The translations under genes and the position numbers were made by a program. Under the pieces are notes generated by a model. That model was not told the DNA's origin and ran no database searches. It saw only the letters and a program-made list of their open reading frames with translations. Shown here in pieces: positions 1 through 10,605 of a DNA stretch of 64,000 nt; the first letter of the stretch is position 1, and each line of letters starts with the position of its first letter. This stretch comes from Anaeramoeba flamelloides (Eukaryota; Metamonada; Anaeramoebidae), in contig JANTQA010000015.1 of NCBI GenBank assembly GCA_027625915.1, forward strand, positions 8,895,001 through 8,959,000, given 5' to 3'.

Positions 1-296
1 TAATACAAGTTGCCATTCATTTGGATGAAATTTAAGCAATTGATTAAGACAAAGGTGTCGCTAATTATGGTATAGATTTCATCATGTGAAAGCAGCTCGT
101 TGCCATTAAGATCAAAGGAATTGAATAAATAAGTCGCCTGTTGCTGGATGGATCCTGCAGTGAGAACTTGGATCCCATTTTGTAAATCATTCATGTTCAA
201 TTTCTTATCATGGTCGTTATCAAAGGTGCGAAAAAGTACAGAGGCGGTTCGATCGTCAACACCATACTTTTCTTGTAAATATTCTAAATTCAGCAT
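1..296 (-). CDS. EF-hand calcium-binding protein, C-terminus cut by window edge
   Basis: The reading frame runs from an ATG at 296 to the left edge, giving 98 residues without a stop. Two EF-hand loops are readable: residues 26-37 (D-N-D-H-D-K-K-L-N-M-N-D, with Asp at 1, 3, 5 and Asp at 12) and residues 62-73 (D-L-N-G-N-E-L-L-S-H-D-E, with Asn at 3 and 5 and Glu at 12). Each sits after a Phe-ending helix, as in calmodulin/NCS/calcineurin-B-type proteins. Loop 1 lacks the usual Gly at position 6 and ends in Asp rather than Glu, so it may bind calcium weakly; loop 2 looks competent. The ATG lies directly after an A/C-rich leader, like other starts in the window. The frame upstream of it is T/A junk, so 296 is the probable start. 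Family membership is clear; the exact subfamily cannot be told because the C-terminal half is missing. Confidence 0.8.
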   Translation of the reverse strand, partial: MLNLEYLQEKYGVDDRTASVLFRTFDNDHDKKLNMNDLQNGIQVLTAGSIQQQATYLFNSFDLNGNELLSHDEIYTIISDTFVLINCLNFIQMNGNLY

Positions 297-1733
297 CTTG
301 TTTTGTTTTTGTTTTTGGAGCAATAAAAAAAAATTCCAAAATTCAGAAAAAAATTAAAAAAAATTAATTTTGAAAAGAAGAAAAAAATGTTTTGTAATAT
401 TGACAGTTTCTACAAGAAATTTTTCTCAGTTTTTGTGTTTTGGAAAGTTTTTTTTTTAACCACAAAGTTTCTTTCTTTCAGTTTTCATTTTTATTTTATA
501 TCACAATCCTTAAGAGAATTCTTTTTTTTTCACGTACACTTTTTGAACGATACTCTGACTCCGCAATTCATAGCTGTTGTTTGGTTTGATTCAAATTAAA
601 AAGTGGAAAATTTTTTCTTTATAATTCTTTTTTGTTTGTTTTTTTTTCATAAGTGCTCTTAGTTTTGTGTAATTTTTGGCTTGCTATTTCTTTTCAATTC
701 TTCAGCAATCCCGAATTAAATCGACGGAGTCACCTCTAATTTCCTCGAACTCAACAATAAAAAGAATTGAAAGTTAAAAAAACTCTTTCCCTTTTTATTT
801 CTTTGTGATTTATTTGCAAAATAAAGGATTGCAAAAAGTTTGTTCTTTTCACAGAACAAACAACATCTGTGTGAAGTATCATTTTCAACTTCATCTTTTA
901 TTCAGATCCTTTGATCATTTTTTCACAAAATTTTTTCCAAGTTTTTGGGTTTTATTTGACAAAATTACTTGATGGATCAAAAAGTTGATTCAGTAAAAAA
1001 AAAAAAAAAATTTTAATCAAAGCATTTGATTTTCGTTTGAGATTGGATATTTTTGCATTTCAAACAAAATCAAATTCCACTTTTTCCTTTTGACTATTGT
1101 TTTTTGACTCAAAAAACTTTTTGAGAGTGCTTATTTTAATTGAATAAAGCATTAAAAAAAAGATTCAAAAAACAAGAGTACTGTTAATTTCAAAATAAAA
1201 AGATCAAAAATTTCATTTGGCTTTCCAAAATAATCACCTTCCTCAAGTATTAATTTAAAACAAATCATCAAATTCATTAATTCTATAAGGTGAAACCAAT
1301 CATTTCAACAGATTTATGTACTTACTATTGAAATTTTTAAAGATTTTAAAACCATTTTTTGGAAAGCCGAATGAAAATTTTGTTCCATTTATTTTGCAAC
1401 AAATAGTATTTTTATTTGGTGCGAACGGCTTTAAAATTTGACAACAATTGGTTTTTTATTTATCGGGTTTTATTATTAAATGGATCAAATTTTTTATTCA
1501 CCTTTTCAAAACAAGATTTAATTAATCATTTAACATTTCTAAATTTAATCTGATAACAAGCTTAAATTTTTCATTTTCCATTTTAGAATTAGAGAACTTT
1601 GATGATTTTGAATTAATTTGTGAGCGTTTGTATTTTATTTGGAAAGTTGAATGAAAATTTTGATCTTTTTATTTTGCATTAACAGTATAGGGTTTTATTA
1701 TTAGTTTTTCTTTTTTGAGTTACCGTCTTTTCC
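297..1733. other. AT-rich intergenic DNA, no gene seen
   Basis: This is the upstream region of the EF-hand gene. It has long A and T runs and short open frames made only of Phe/Lys/Asn/Leu codons. No exon-like, RNA-like or repeat structure that I can support. Confidence 0.6.
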
Positions 1734-3102
1734 TTAAGGGAGCTGTACTGTATCAAATAAATTACAGTTAGACAGTATACAATAATTTCACTCATCAGAT
1801 CGAACATTGATCTGGAAGAAATCCTCAATTTTCGATTTGAAAACATTTTCCCTCACCTTTTCCACGTAGGATAAGGAAAAATGAAAAAAAAATTGAAAAA
1901 TTTTGACAAAGAAATAAAAAAAAATAAAATAAGGTATTTTACCTTTCGTGGAAAAATAATAAAAAATGTTTCAAGGCAATTTTCCTTGGTAAAATATTTA
2001 AAAAGAAATGAAAAAAATAATTTATATCCTTTGTCAACTGAATTGTTTTATAAAACATGAAAACAAAAAAATAAAAGGTTTAAAAAGGAGGTTTTTTTTA
2101 TTTTTATTTCGATTTTTGTTCAGAAAAAAATATCATGAGATCTTACTGAAATGTGTTCAAAAAAAAACGAAAAGTTGGCTTGTGTTCCTGTCTTCCAATT
2201 GGTTGGGTTATTTTTACTTTGAATGTTATATTGTCATTTCCTTAATTCTGGTTTTTGATAATAATTGAAGGAGATCCAGTACCAAGTTCTAAAATTGTTT
2301 TAATACCAGTGATGAATTGAATTTGTAAGAATCAAAAGTATTCCAATTGACAAAATGCTTACAATGACCAAAGTTGAATGGAATTGGTTGAGAGTTACAA
2401 AAAAGTCTTCAAATTGACAAAGTACCACATTAAAATATTTTTTTTTTAAAAAAAGGTGGAAAAGGAAAAAAAAAAAAATTGTGAAAATTGAACTGAGAAG
2501 TTAAGACTTTCAAAAACTTGTTGTTAACCAATTGCGGATTTTGCTAAGCAACTTTTTTTTCATTTTTAAAAAAAAAAAGTTTTGAAAGGCAAAATGTTGA
2601 ACAAATTAAAATTTTTTTGTGTTTAATTTGATCTAATTGTTAAAAGTTGGGTGTGTGAGAAATGATGAACAAAAACGTTTTTGATTGGATTTAAGGTAAA
2701 ATAGGGTTTTTTGTCATTTTCTTTTTGATTTTCCAATTGTTTTCCAAAAAAAATTCACTTTTCTAAAGTTTAGGTACCGGGCATAACGTGTCATAGTTGC
2801 TCATATTGTTTTATCAATTGTAATTTAAATTTTTAATTGGTAAAATAGGGAGATAGACTATGCCACGTTATGCCCGGTACTTTTTTTCCACAAAAACGAT
2901 TTTCCCCAACCTTTTTTTTCATTTTTTCAGCGAGATCTTTTTGAAAATTGAAATTCCTCCAAAAAATCGCTAAATTCTCTTTTTTTTTCGTTTCAAATTG
3001 GAGAAATTTTTTTTTACTAACCAACCCCCACAAAAACCAACACTCATTATCGCAAGTCCACTGAAAATAAATATACCCTTTGATACAGTACAGCTCCCAT
3101 AA
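1734..3102. mobile_element. Candidate 1.37-kb TIR element (TTAA-type)
   Basis: A 20-bp sequence, GGGAGCTGTACTGTATCAAA, at 1738-1757 recurs exactly as its reverse complement at 3079-3098. The left copy is preceded by TTAA and the right copy is followed by ATAA, which would be a one-base-decayed TTAA target duplication as made by piggyBac-type transposases. The interior holds no transposase-like frame, and a second small palindromic element (2774-2880) is nested inside. The TIR identity is directly visible; that both ends belong to one insertion is inferred. Confidence 0.45.
2774..2880. mobile_element. 107-bp palindromic MITE (TA-flanked)
   Basis: The left arm GTACCGGGCATAACGTG is matched exactly in reverse complement at the right end, and complementarity continues imperfectly inward (CATAGT, then an AATTG-containing core). 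The TA inside the terminal GTAC on both sides would be the target-site duplication expected for Tc1/mariner-type transposition. It has no coding capacity, and its GC-richer ends stand out sharply from the surrounding DNA. Confidence 0.55.
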
Positions 3103-3562
3103 TTTGTGCTTTGGTAATTGCTTATTTTGAAAACTTTTAAATGACTATTCATATTGGAACGTTAAAAAAAATTGGAGAACAGCTTTAACTCTGTAAAGTT
3201 TTTGAAATAATTGTGGGATTGTTTGAGATTTTGAAGGTATTTCTGTTTACATATGAAGGTTTAAATTTTACATTTCCAGTTCTATGAATAACCTGTGTTG
3301 ACTTCAATAAATTTTGTTTTTGGGCTTTAACTGTTGTTTTCAAAAAAAGTGTTTTTAAGGACTATCTGAATTTTGTGATCTGTGAGCATTGAAATACAAA
3401 GCAGTAAATAGATTAAGACCTTTAAAATACAAGGAATTGTGGAAAAGTCAAAATATTGCCAATTTTTAGCAATTTAAGATTTTGACTAAAATCATTTATT
3501 GATCCAAAAACTTTTCGAAAAATCCCAACAAAGCAAGGCAAAAATAAAAAGCTATTTTTTTT

Positions 3563-3667
3563 GATATTGGGAAAACGTCACTCCACTTTCTTTTCAAATG
3601 GGTGGCTACACTCACCACAATCTCTAACATACTTTAATATAAAGTAGAGTGACATTTTCCCAATATC
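3563..3667. mobile_element. 105-bp palindromic MITE
   Basis: The arm GATATTGGGAAAACGTCACT (3563-3582) is repeated in reverse complement at the right end with one or two changes, and pairing extends to about 27 bp. A TA follows the first two bases of each arm, as expected for a TA-target element. The loop carries a less AT-rich GGTGGCTACACTCACC stretch. Non-coding. Confidence 0.5.
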
Positions 3668-3879
3668 ATTTTGGAAGTCGAAAATTTTGAGAGAAAATTT
3701 TTGGATTTGACCAAGGGAATTTTTTTTTCAATTTCGTGAAGGATCTGAAATTTTGGTAATGCTATTTTGAAGTCTTGAATTGGTTTTGTGCTTTAAATAA
3801 TTTACGAAAAGAGTTTTTTTTTTGTTTATTTTTTGTTCTAACTTTTAAATTTTTTTTAATTTGGAAAAACACAAAGCAT

Positions 3880-4290
3880 TTTTTCAAAGGAACACAAATC
3901 TATCAATTGGGATTTTATATTTTGGGTTTGTTGTGTAGAAAGGGTATAGAAACAACAATTAAAATCCCATTTCCCAACACAAAAAGATCGAAGCAATTAC
4001 CATTAAAGACTAAAATTTCTCTATTTTACCAATTCATCAAGTTTGTGGTTGAGATAGCATTACAAAAGTAAAAAATATTAAAGGCACCTGTCTAAAGGAA
4101 TGCTTGTTAAGTTTCTCAAACCACCACCTAATGTTAAACAACCCGATCAGTTGATTTCGAGGTATTGTTACTTTGTTGGGAGAATTACTCAACTACCCCT
4201 AACAAAACTCTCAATAAAAGGAAAGGAAATAGAATGGGTTTCTAGATCCCAAAGATCGAAAAAAATAAAAAAAGTCCAGAAACCTAATCA
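3880..4290 (+). pseudogene. Decayed Ty3/gypsy-type pol fragment
   Basis: Between 4100 and 4290 a frame reads FLKPPPNVKQ followed by PLTKLSIKGKEIEW. This is the pattern found between the reverse transcriptase thumb and RNase H of Ty3/gypsy pol (a Pro-rich NVKQL segment, then PLT-[KE]-L-x-K-K-G-x-x-F-x-W). The expected connecting segment is present but altered (RYCYFVGRIT), with small indels. Just upstream (about 3880-4070), a second frame contains IPFPNTKRS and FTKFV-like FIKFVVEIAL, resembling the start of an integrase core, in the wrong order for an intact element. In-frame stops and shifts show that it is dead. The RT assignment is moderately firm; the integrase one is weak. Confidence 0.45.
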
Positions 4291-4499
4291 ATGCACTTAG
4301 CTTATAAATACCCAACGAAACAAAATTAACCCAAAAAATTTTTTTCAGTATCAAAAAAACCAATTTAGAGAAACCAGAGAAGAAAGCAAGCAATTCTTTA
4401 TTTTTTCAAGAATACTATCAAGATTTGTCAAGAGAAAATATCAAAGATGTTAAGAACTACGTTGGCAATTGATCAATTTTTCTCAACACCATTTGAACC

Positions 4500-5400
4500 A
4501 AGATCATTTAAAACACAGAGTAATGATCTTTAAAATATTCTCCAATTTGGATCAAAAAATCATTTTTCGTCATTTTTTTTATGAAAAATGAAAAAGAAAA
4601 TTTGAGATACGTACTATCGAACACCCTTGTTAAGGATGGTAAAAATGAAAAAGAAAAACACACCGCGGTTTCCTTACAGAAAAAATTAAGATCATTTCCA
4701 AACTTTCTCAATAAACAACTTTAACTTTTAACGATCTCAATTCTCTATTATTTTCAAATGTTGGGTTTCTTGAATTGTTCTTGTAATTCGTAAACCAGAT
4801 TAATCCACAACAAAGACGTTGAGGGGTTTTCTTGTTTTTGGTTTGGTTTTTGTTGTTTTTCCTTGAATAAATCTCCCAAACATGACTAAGAGGAGGGTGT
4901 CTCCTTGAATTGTTTGTGGAACAACATGATCCATAACAACACACTTCTTGTTTTTTGTTCTTTTTTGATAAAAATTTTTTTGTTTGGATCGTTTCTCTCA
5001 AAACACAATTTGTTGATGTACACGAAAATTGAGTTGAGGTTGTGTGAGAAAGCTTTTGAAGATTTTTGCATTCAAGGATCTTTTCGAAATAATATTTGCC
5101 AAAATTAGTCAGTTTTTTTTATTTAAAATAAAAAAATATTGTGTCAGTTGAGAAAAAATGATCTTTCAATTTTTTGAAAATGTGGATTTTGGTGGATTTG
5201 ATCCAATACCAATACAATTATCGAATGTGTTAGTCAAAAAATGTCATAATTGTGAAACAAAAAACTTTTTCATCCAAAATTTTTCTCTTTTCTAATTTTT
5301 AACCCTCTAGGTCATTTATTAAAACCTTCTCATCTTAACTCACAAATCAAAAAAAAATCATAGAAAGCCCACACTAATTTGTAAGGGTTTTAAAAAATGA
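4500..5400. repeat. ~0.9-kb dispersed repeat, copy 1 (LTR-like?)
   Basis: This stretch aligns imperfectly but colinearly with 7290-8260 in the same orientation. Shared blocks include AAAATGAAAAAGAAAAA, CTTTCTCAATAAA followed by AACTTTAACTTTTAACGATC-like sequence, a Gly/Thr-rich GTTTGGTTTTTGTTG block, and a GATCCAATACCAATACAA block. Copy 1 begins about 200 bp after the gypsy-like pol fragment, so the two copies could be degenerate LTRs of one retroelement or solo LTRs. No terminal TG...CA could be fixed. Confidence 0.35.
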
Positions 5401-6462
5401 CATAAAAACTTATTTTTTCAAAAATCTGATTTTTGCCAACCTTCTTTGTCATTTTGAGATACATGTCTGAAAAATTCAGACATTTTTTGGAAAAATTTGT
5501 CATTTTTTACTTCTTAGATCTCTCTGGAAAAAACTTTGAGAGATTTATCAACAACCAAACCAGGATAAAAAACACATAAATCTTTGAATTTGAATTGCAA
5601 ACGTCGTCGTTAAGAAAATTTTTGAAAAGTGTTTTGTATTTTTAATTGTTGTTGAAAATGAAAACTTTTCAATGGTGTGTTTATTGTTAAAAAGGAAGTC
5701 TGTCTTGAGAATAACACTTTCAATCCCCTAGTAATAATTGAAATTTTTTTTCATAGTTTTCCAAAACATTTTTCAAATTATTGATTGAAAAATTGCAAGA
5801 TCTTAATATAACCGATGAAAATTGATATTATTAGAGATTTAATCGACTCTCATTATGTAAATGGTTGAAAAAGAATTGATTTTTAAATAATTTGGTCATG
5901 GGCAAGGTTTTTGTAGAATTTTAATCAGATAAAATATTGTCTAATTAACTTTTGATTGAAAATCATATATTGATTCGCTAAGGATTCTTATCTCATCCAA
6001 TAGAGGGCAAAATAAAAGTACCAAAGTACCAAATAAAGTCGTCCAATTACAAAACATGGTTTGAAGACAATTGACTAAAGGAAAAAAGGAAAATGAATTG
6101 AAATTTTTGTATCATTTTTGTGTTTCAATTCCAAAAAAACTTTGAAAAATTGAGATCTCATTTTTACTCATGCGAGACCACCAAACAAGTTTTTCAGAAA
6201 ACTCCTTCTCTTTTTATCCTTTCTATAGATTTTTTTTTGTATTGGATCAACCTGAGAGATTTGGTTATTGTGAATTTTTGGTGTTGATTTATTTAAATTT
6301 GGTTGAATTAGATCTCAATTCTGAGGAGATTGGTCTTGAAGGTTGTAGAAAAACACTTGGATAATATGATCGATTTGATGTCAATACGTTTTTTTTGGAA
6401 ACCACATGGTTTTGATGAACACTATCTTTGATTAAACACAAAATAAAAACCAAAAACCTTAG
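5401..6462. other. Intergenic, no gene seen
   Basis: AT-rich DNA. A block near 6240-6345 (GATCAACCTGAGAGATTTGG onward) resembles 23455-23560 (GATCAAACTGGGAAATTTGG onward), so both are probably fragments of one old repeat. A 64-residue open frame at 6170-6364 is part of that repeat and is not called as a gene. Confidence 0.45.
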
Positions 6463-7146
6463 TTAAGGGTCTAGTCATTTATCGTGAAAAGTCACCATAC
6501 TCAAGTGGTGACCTGAGACCAAAATAGGGATTGTGAAATAGGCCTTCTTTTAGTTGACAAAATTCAAATAACAAAAAAAAAAATCCCATAGGATCTCTTT
6601 GACAAAAAATTCAACGAAGAAAAAGATTTCTCAATTTCAAAAAATCAAAATTTAAAAAAAAAAATTCATCTTTTCTCATTTTCTTTTTCAAAAGAGGTTA
6701 AATTTCTTTAATTTAAAACAAATTGCTTTCTTGTATTTCGCAATCAATTTTATTCGATTTAGTCTGATTTGTGGTTATTTTAAAACCCTCAAAATTTGAC
6801 CAAGTAAGGATTAGGTAATAGTCTTTCAATAAAAATAACTCATTTGAAAAATGAAAAAAAAAGAAAAAAAAAGTTACCGAGATCTCAAAAAGCGCCAAAG
6901 AGCGACACTTCAAAACTGACATTGTTGTTTTCAGAATTGTAATTCCCAACCATTCTAATTGGAAATTGAGTGTCTCTCTTTGGCGCTTTTTTCTAAAAAT
7001 GTCCTCTTTTTTTGTTGATTTTTGGAGATCGATGGTACATCATTGGTTGGTTGGTTTTTGATTGGTGTTAGGTCCTCAATAAAATTACTAAAAAGTTTTT
7101 TTCCATTTCAGAATAAAAAATTTCACCGTAATTACTCTACCCTTAA
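6463..7146. mobile_element. TTAA-flanked MITE, copy 1 (piggyBac-like)
   Basis: This 684-bp unit is bounded by TTAA on both sides (6463-6466 and 7143-7146). Its ends are TIRs: left GGGTCTAGTCATTTATCGTG, right (read inward) GGGTAGAGTAATTACGGTG. A ~95% similar copy with its own TTAA ends lies at 61018-61707. TTAA duplication plus GGG/CCC termini is the hallmark of piggyBac-type transposition, but no transposase frame is present, so this is a non-autonomous derivative. It contains a strong internal stem, 6891-6909 pairing with 6969-6987 (AGCGCCAAAGAGCGACACT and its complement, one mismatch). The short open frames inside it are not genes. Confidence 0.75.
6891..6987. repeat. 19-bp inverted repeat inside TTAA MITE
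   Basis: AGCGCCAAAGAGCGACACT at 6891-6909 faces its complement at 6969-6987 across a ~59-nt loop. It is GC-richer than anything within several hundred bases. In the second copy of the element (61449-61467 with 61527-61545) the pairing is perfect, so the stem is conserved while the flanks vary. Confidence 0.7.
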
Positions 7147-7289
7147 AGAAAAAATAAAAACAGCCTTTAAAAAAAAAAAAAAACAGTTATTTACAAAAAC
7201 AACACAAAAAATTTTGACAAATACCAAGGAAGACGTCAACACCGGTTATTGAAAAAACTTTATTTGGTTTGTTCATATTTTCAAAAGGA

Positions 7290-8260
7290 AAATTTTTAGA
7301 AAAAAGAGTAATTACTATTAAGGACGACGTTTTCAGATTTACCAAATCGTCTCAACGCCTTTTGATTCAATATCCTTTCAAATGAGAAAGTCAGATCATC
7401 AAAATAGTCTCTAGTTCGAATCAAAGAAGCATTTATTGTAATTTTTCTAATTAAAAATTTAATAAAAATTGTGAGATAATTAAACCCAAAAACATACGAA
7501 GAAACATAAAAATGAAAAAGAAAAATAATCACGATTTTCTAATTTTAAAAACACTTCTCAATAAATAGCGCTAACTTTAAAAGATCACTTTGCCTATGTT
7601 TTTTGATAATTGATCAACATGAATTGTTCTCTAATTGTTTCCATAAATCAAATTAATTCCCACAAAAGGATTATGGTTTTTTCTTAATTTTTTTCGGTTT
7701 GGGTTCTTTTTGTTTTTTCTTTAATTGGGGTTCTCAACAACTCTTTTACGGGACAGTATTTACTAGGTTTAATTTTTGAAAAGATAAGATCCTTTACAAA
7801 CATACAAAACATCTTTTTTATTTTTATGTAACAACTGTATTTTGTTTGTCTTGTTTCTATTATTACCTATTTGTTAGAATCAATGCAAATTGTTCGGAGG
7901 TTCTGCGTGAAATATTGTGGTGAATTTTACAAGAAAATATCCAATGGAAATTATATTTGTGATAATAAGACAACGTTTTTGTAATTGTAAAAAAAAAATC
8001 ATTATGTGTAATTTGATTGATAAAAAAAAATAATCTTTTAGTGAAATGTGATTTTTTGGTTAGTTCAATACAATACCAAATACATCTTCTTGTTTTCTTA
8101 TCTCAAGATATGTTTTCGTAGGAAAGAACAAAGGATTAATAATCAAAAATTGTAAATTTCCTATATTTTGATCTTTTAAGACAATTTTAAAACCCTCTTA
8201 ATTTACTCCCTTCAACTATTAAAAAGTGTACTAAAATTTCTAAACAAGTGGCCTTGAATT
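7290..8260. repeat. ~0.9-kb dispersed repeat, copy 2
   Basis: Second copy of the repeat at 4500-5400, same orientation and more diverged. It contains the equivalents of the AAAATGAAAAAGAAAAA block, the CTCAATAAATAGCGCTAAC block and the CAATACAATACCAAATAC block. It starts shortly after the TTAA MITE. No coding frame. Confidence 0.35.
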
Positions 8261-8734
8261 TAAAAAATTTTTCAAAACTGAATTTTTTTCATAAAGCAAA
8301 TTTTTTCAAATCCTCTTTTTCATTTATTGATAGGATGACAGATAATTTGTAGGATAAACATTCCTTTTTTTACTTCTATGATCTAACTAGACTAAAATAT
8401 ATGATAATTACTAACCTTTACTTACATATTAGAACATAAATAACATATATTTTCAATTGAAACATGGTTCTTAAAAAACAATCCATTTTTCTTTATTTTT
8501 GAAAAGAATCTTTTTTAATTCTTTATAATACTTCCTTTTTTAAAATAAATGTTCACCGATCCATCTATTTAATTTAAAGTTCAAGTTTTTTTGATAAAAC
8601 ATAAAATAAATAATTGGTACAATACTTTAATAAAAAATTATTACAACTGTTGAGTAAAATAAGGTTTATGATTGGAATTTCCTTTTGTGATAATTAAAAA
8701 CATTTTTTCAACCCATAAAATATGGAATATACTA

Positions 8735-9262
8735 AACCCCAATTCAAAATTTTCAACACACCAAAATTTGATTTGTGAAAAAAAAAACTTGTTTAATTAA
8801 TTCCCAAAGAAATACCAAATTAGAACCATTCACCAATTGAAATTTTAAAACTTGTTTATAAATTACAATACTCAGAAAACAATAAATAAATAATTATTAA
8901 TACTAATAAATCAAGGGTGTGTTAAAAATTTTGGAGAGAGCAAAACAAAAAAATACATTCGTAAATTTGTTGAAATTCTATTAGGAATATTGATCGAACA
9001 AAGGGTCGGATACTACCAACTAATTTTATTTGAGTTCTTCTATTTGGAACAACTTGACTTTAAAACAATATCAATTGTTGAAAAAAATTTTGATCGAACG
9101 AAACGAGTTACGTAATTCAAAAAATGAAATGAAAAAAAACAACTAAAAGATGAAAAAATGATTTCCATATTTTTTAAAAAATAAAATTCTCTGTAATTTG
9201 ATGAAATTGTATTGTTGTGATTCTTTGGAACCATTTAGCTGTATGGAAAATTTTGAATTTTA
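8735..9262 (-). repeat. Diverged copy of the 520-bp TIR element at 30058-30577
   Basis: Relative to 39283-39804 (same orientation), the shared blocks are AACGAAAC-GATTACGTAA near 9095, CTTCTATC-type sequence before it, and a right end reading CTTTGGAACCATTTAGCTGT then GGAAAATTTTGAAT. This corresponds to the TTCCAAAAATTTGGACA terminus of the better-preserved copies. It is heavily decayed and the ends are approximate. Frames across it are not genes. Confidence 0.4.
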
Positions 9263-10565
9263 GTTTGTATACATTTAATAACATTAATCTAAGCACCAAT
9301 CCGAATTTTTTTTTTTTTATAATATATATGAATTGATTAAAGGTTTTTTTCAAGCTATTTTTTTTTATTATTTTTATTTTTTTATTTAATATCTGATTGT
9401 ATGTGCTTTTTTTCAAGCCAACTATGGAGATATTTGACTTTTTAAAAGATTTTTATTTTATAGTAAGGTTATTTTTTCTTTGTTATTCAGGTTCAAGCAT
9501 TTCAAAATTGGGATCCGAAACAATTTCCCAACAATTTTCACCGTTTCTTAAAATCCAATCCAAAGAATAATTCTTTTGTAAAAAAAAAAAAAAAATATCA
9601 ACCAAAACAATAGAAAAACCTATCTAAGAGTTTCCAAAATTGTGGGAAGTTTTGATTTTTTCTTGTTTTTTACAATGAATCAACATAGTGATAATTACTT
9701 TTTTTAAACATTAAAATATATTTTTATAAATAAGTTAAGCACCAATTTCAACAGTTTTAGTGATCTCTAAAAATTTTCTCAGATAATCATTTTTGATTAT
9801 TTTTGTGGTTTTTAAAATTAACCTTTTTATTGACAAAAATACACCCTATTTTTAAATGTTATTGAATAAGGCAGTTTAACGAGATCCAATTTACGACATA
9901 TTTGACAAACTGTATTTATCATTTTATCAAGTTTATTGTTTGAATGAAAAACGATACATACAAATGTTAGTAATTATTCATCAAAAATAATCCACAGATT
10001 AAATATTAAAATTGTCTTTTCGGTTGACAAAATAAAATTTAAGAAAGATTTTTTTTTTAGTTCAAAAAATTAAAGATTTATCTTTTTATTTATATTAATA
10101 TTTAAATAATTTATTTTTTATAATGATATAAACAAAAAATTATTTAGAGAATCAAAAAATTAAGAGATAAAAAAAAAATATTAATTTGTTGGAATAAATT
10201 TGGATAAATAAAATTATTTGAATATTTTTTTTGAATTTAAATAATAAAAACAAAAAAAAAAAGTAAATGAAATAAGAGAAAATAACATATTTAAAATTGA
10301 TAAATCTTCACATAAATATTTATAATGGTTACAAAGGATACTGCGATAAGGTTTTATACCAAATATTTAGGATAGGGGCATTTTCTAAAGCAAAAAGTAT
10401 TGATTCCCCACAAGAACGAACTTCTAAGCAATATTCCTTTTTTGTTTCCTTTTTATCCTTTCTTATTGTTTTAGATTGTTTAACAAGATCTAGAGAATTG
10501 ATTACTTCAGAATCCTATTGATAATATTCCATGAAAATAATATATATACATATAAATGTACATGT

Positions 10566-10605
<40 letters not shown>

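Noticed and set aside
6713-7252. Open frames inside the TTAA MITE
   Set aside because: They are not conserved as protein between the two copies (frameshifts at homopolymers) and overlap the inverted stem.
7409-7425. tRNA T-loop-like GTTCGAATC
   Set aside because: No acceptor stem or D/anticodon arms can be formed around it; it lies in a repeat. No tRNA found in the window.
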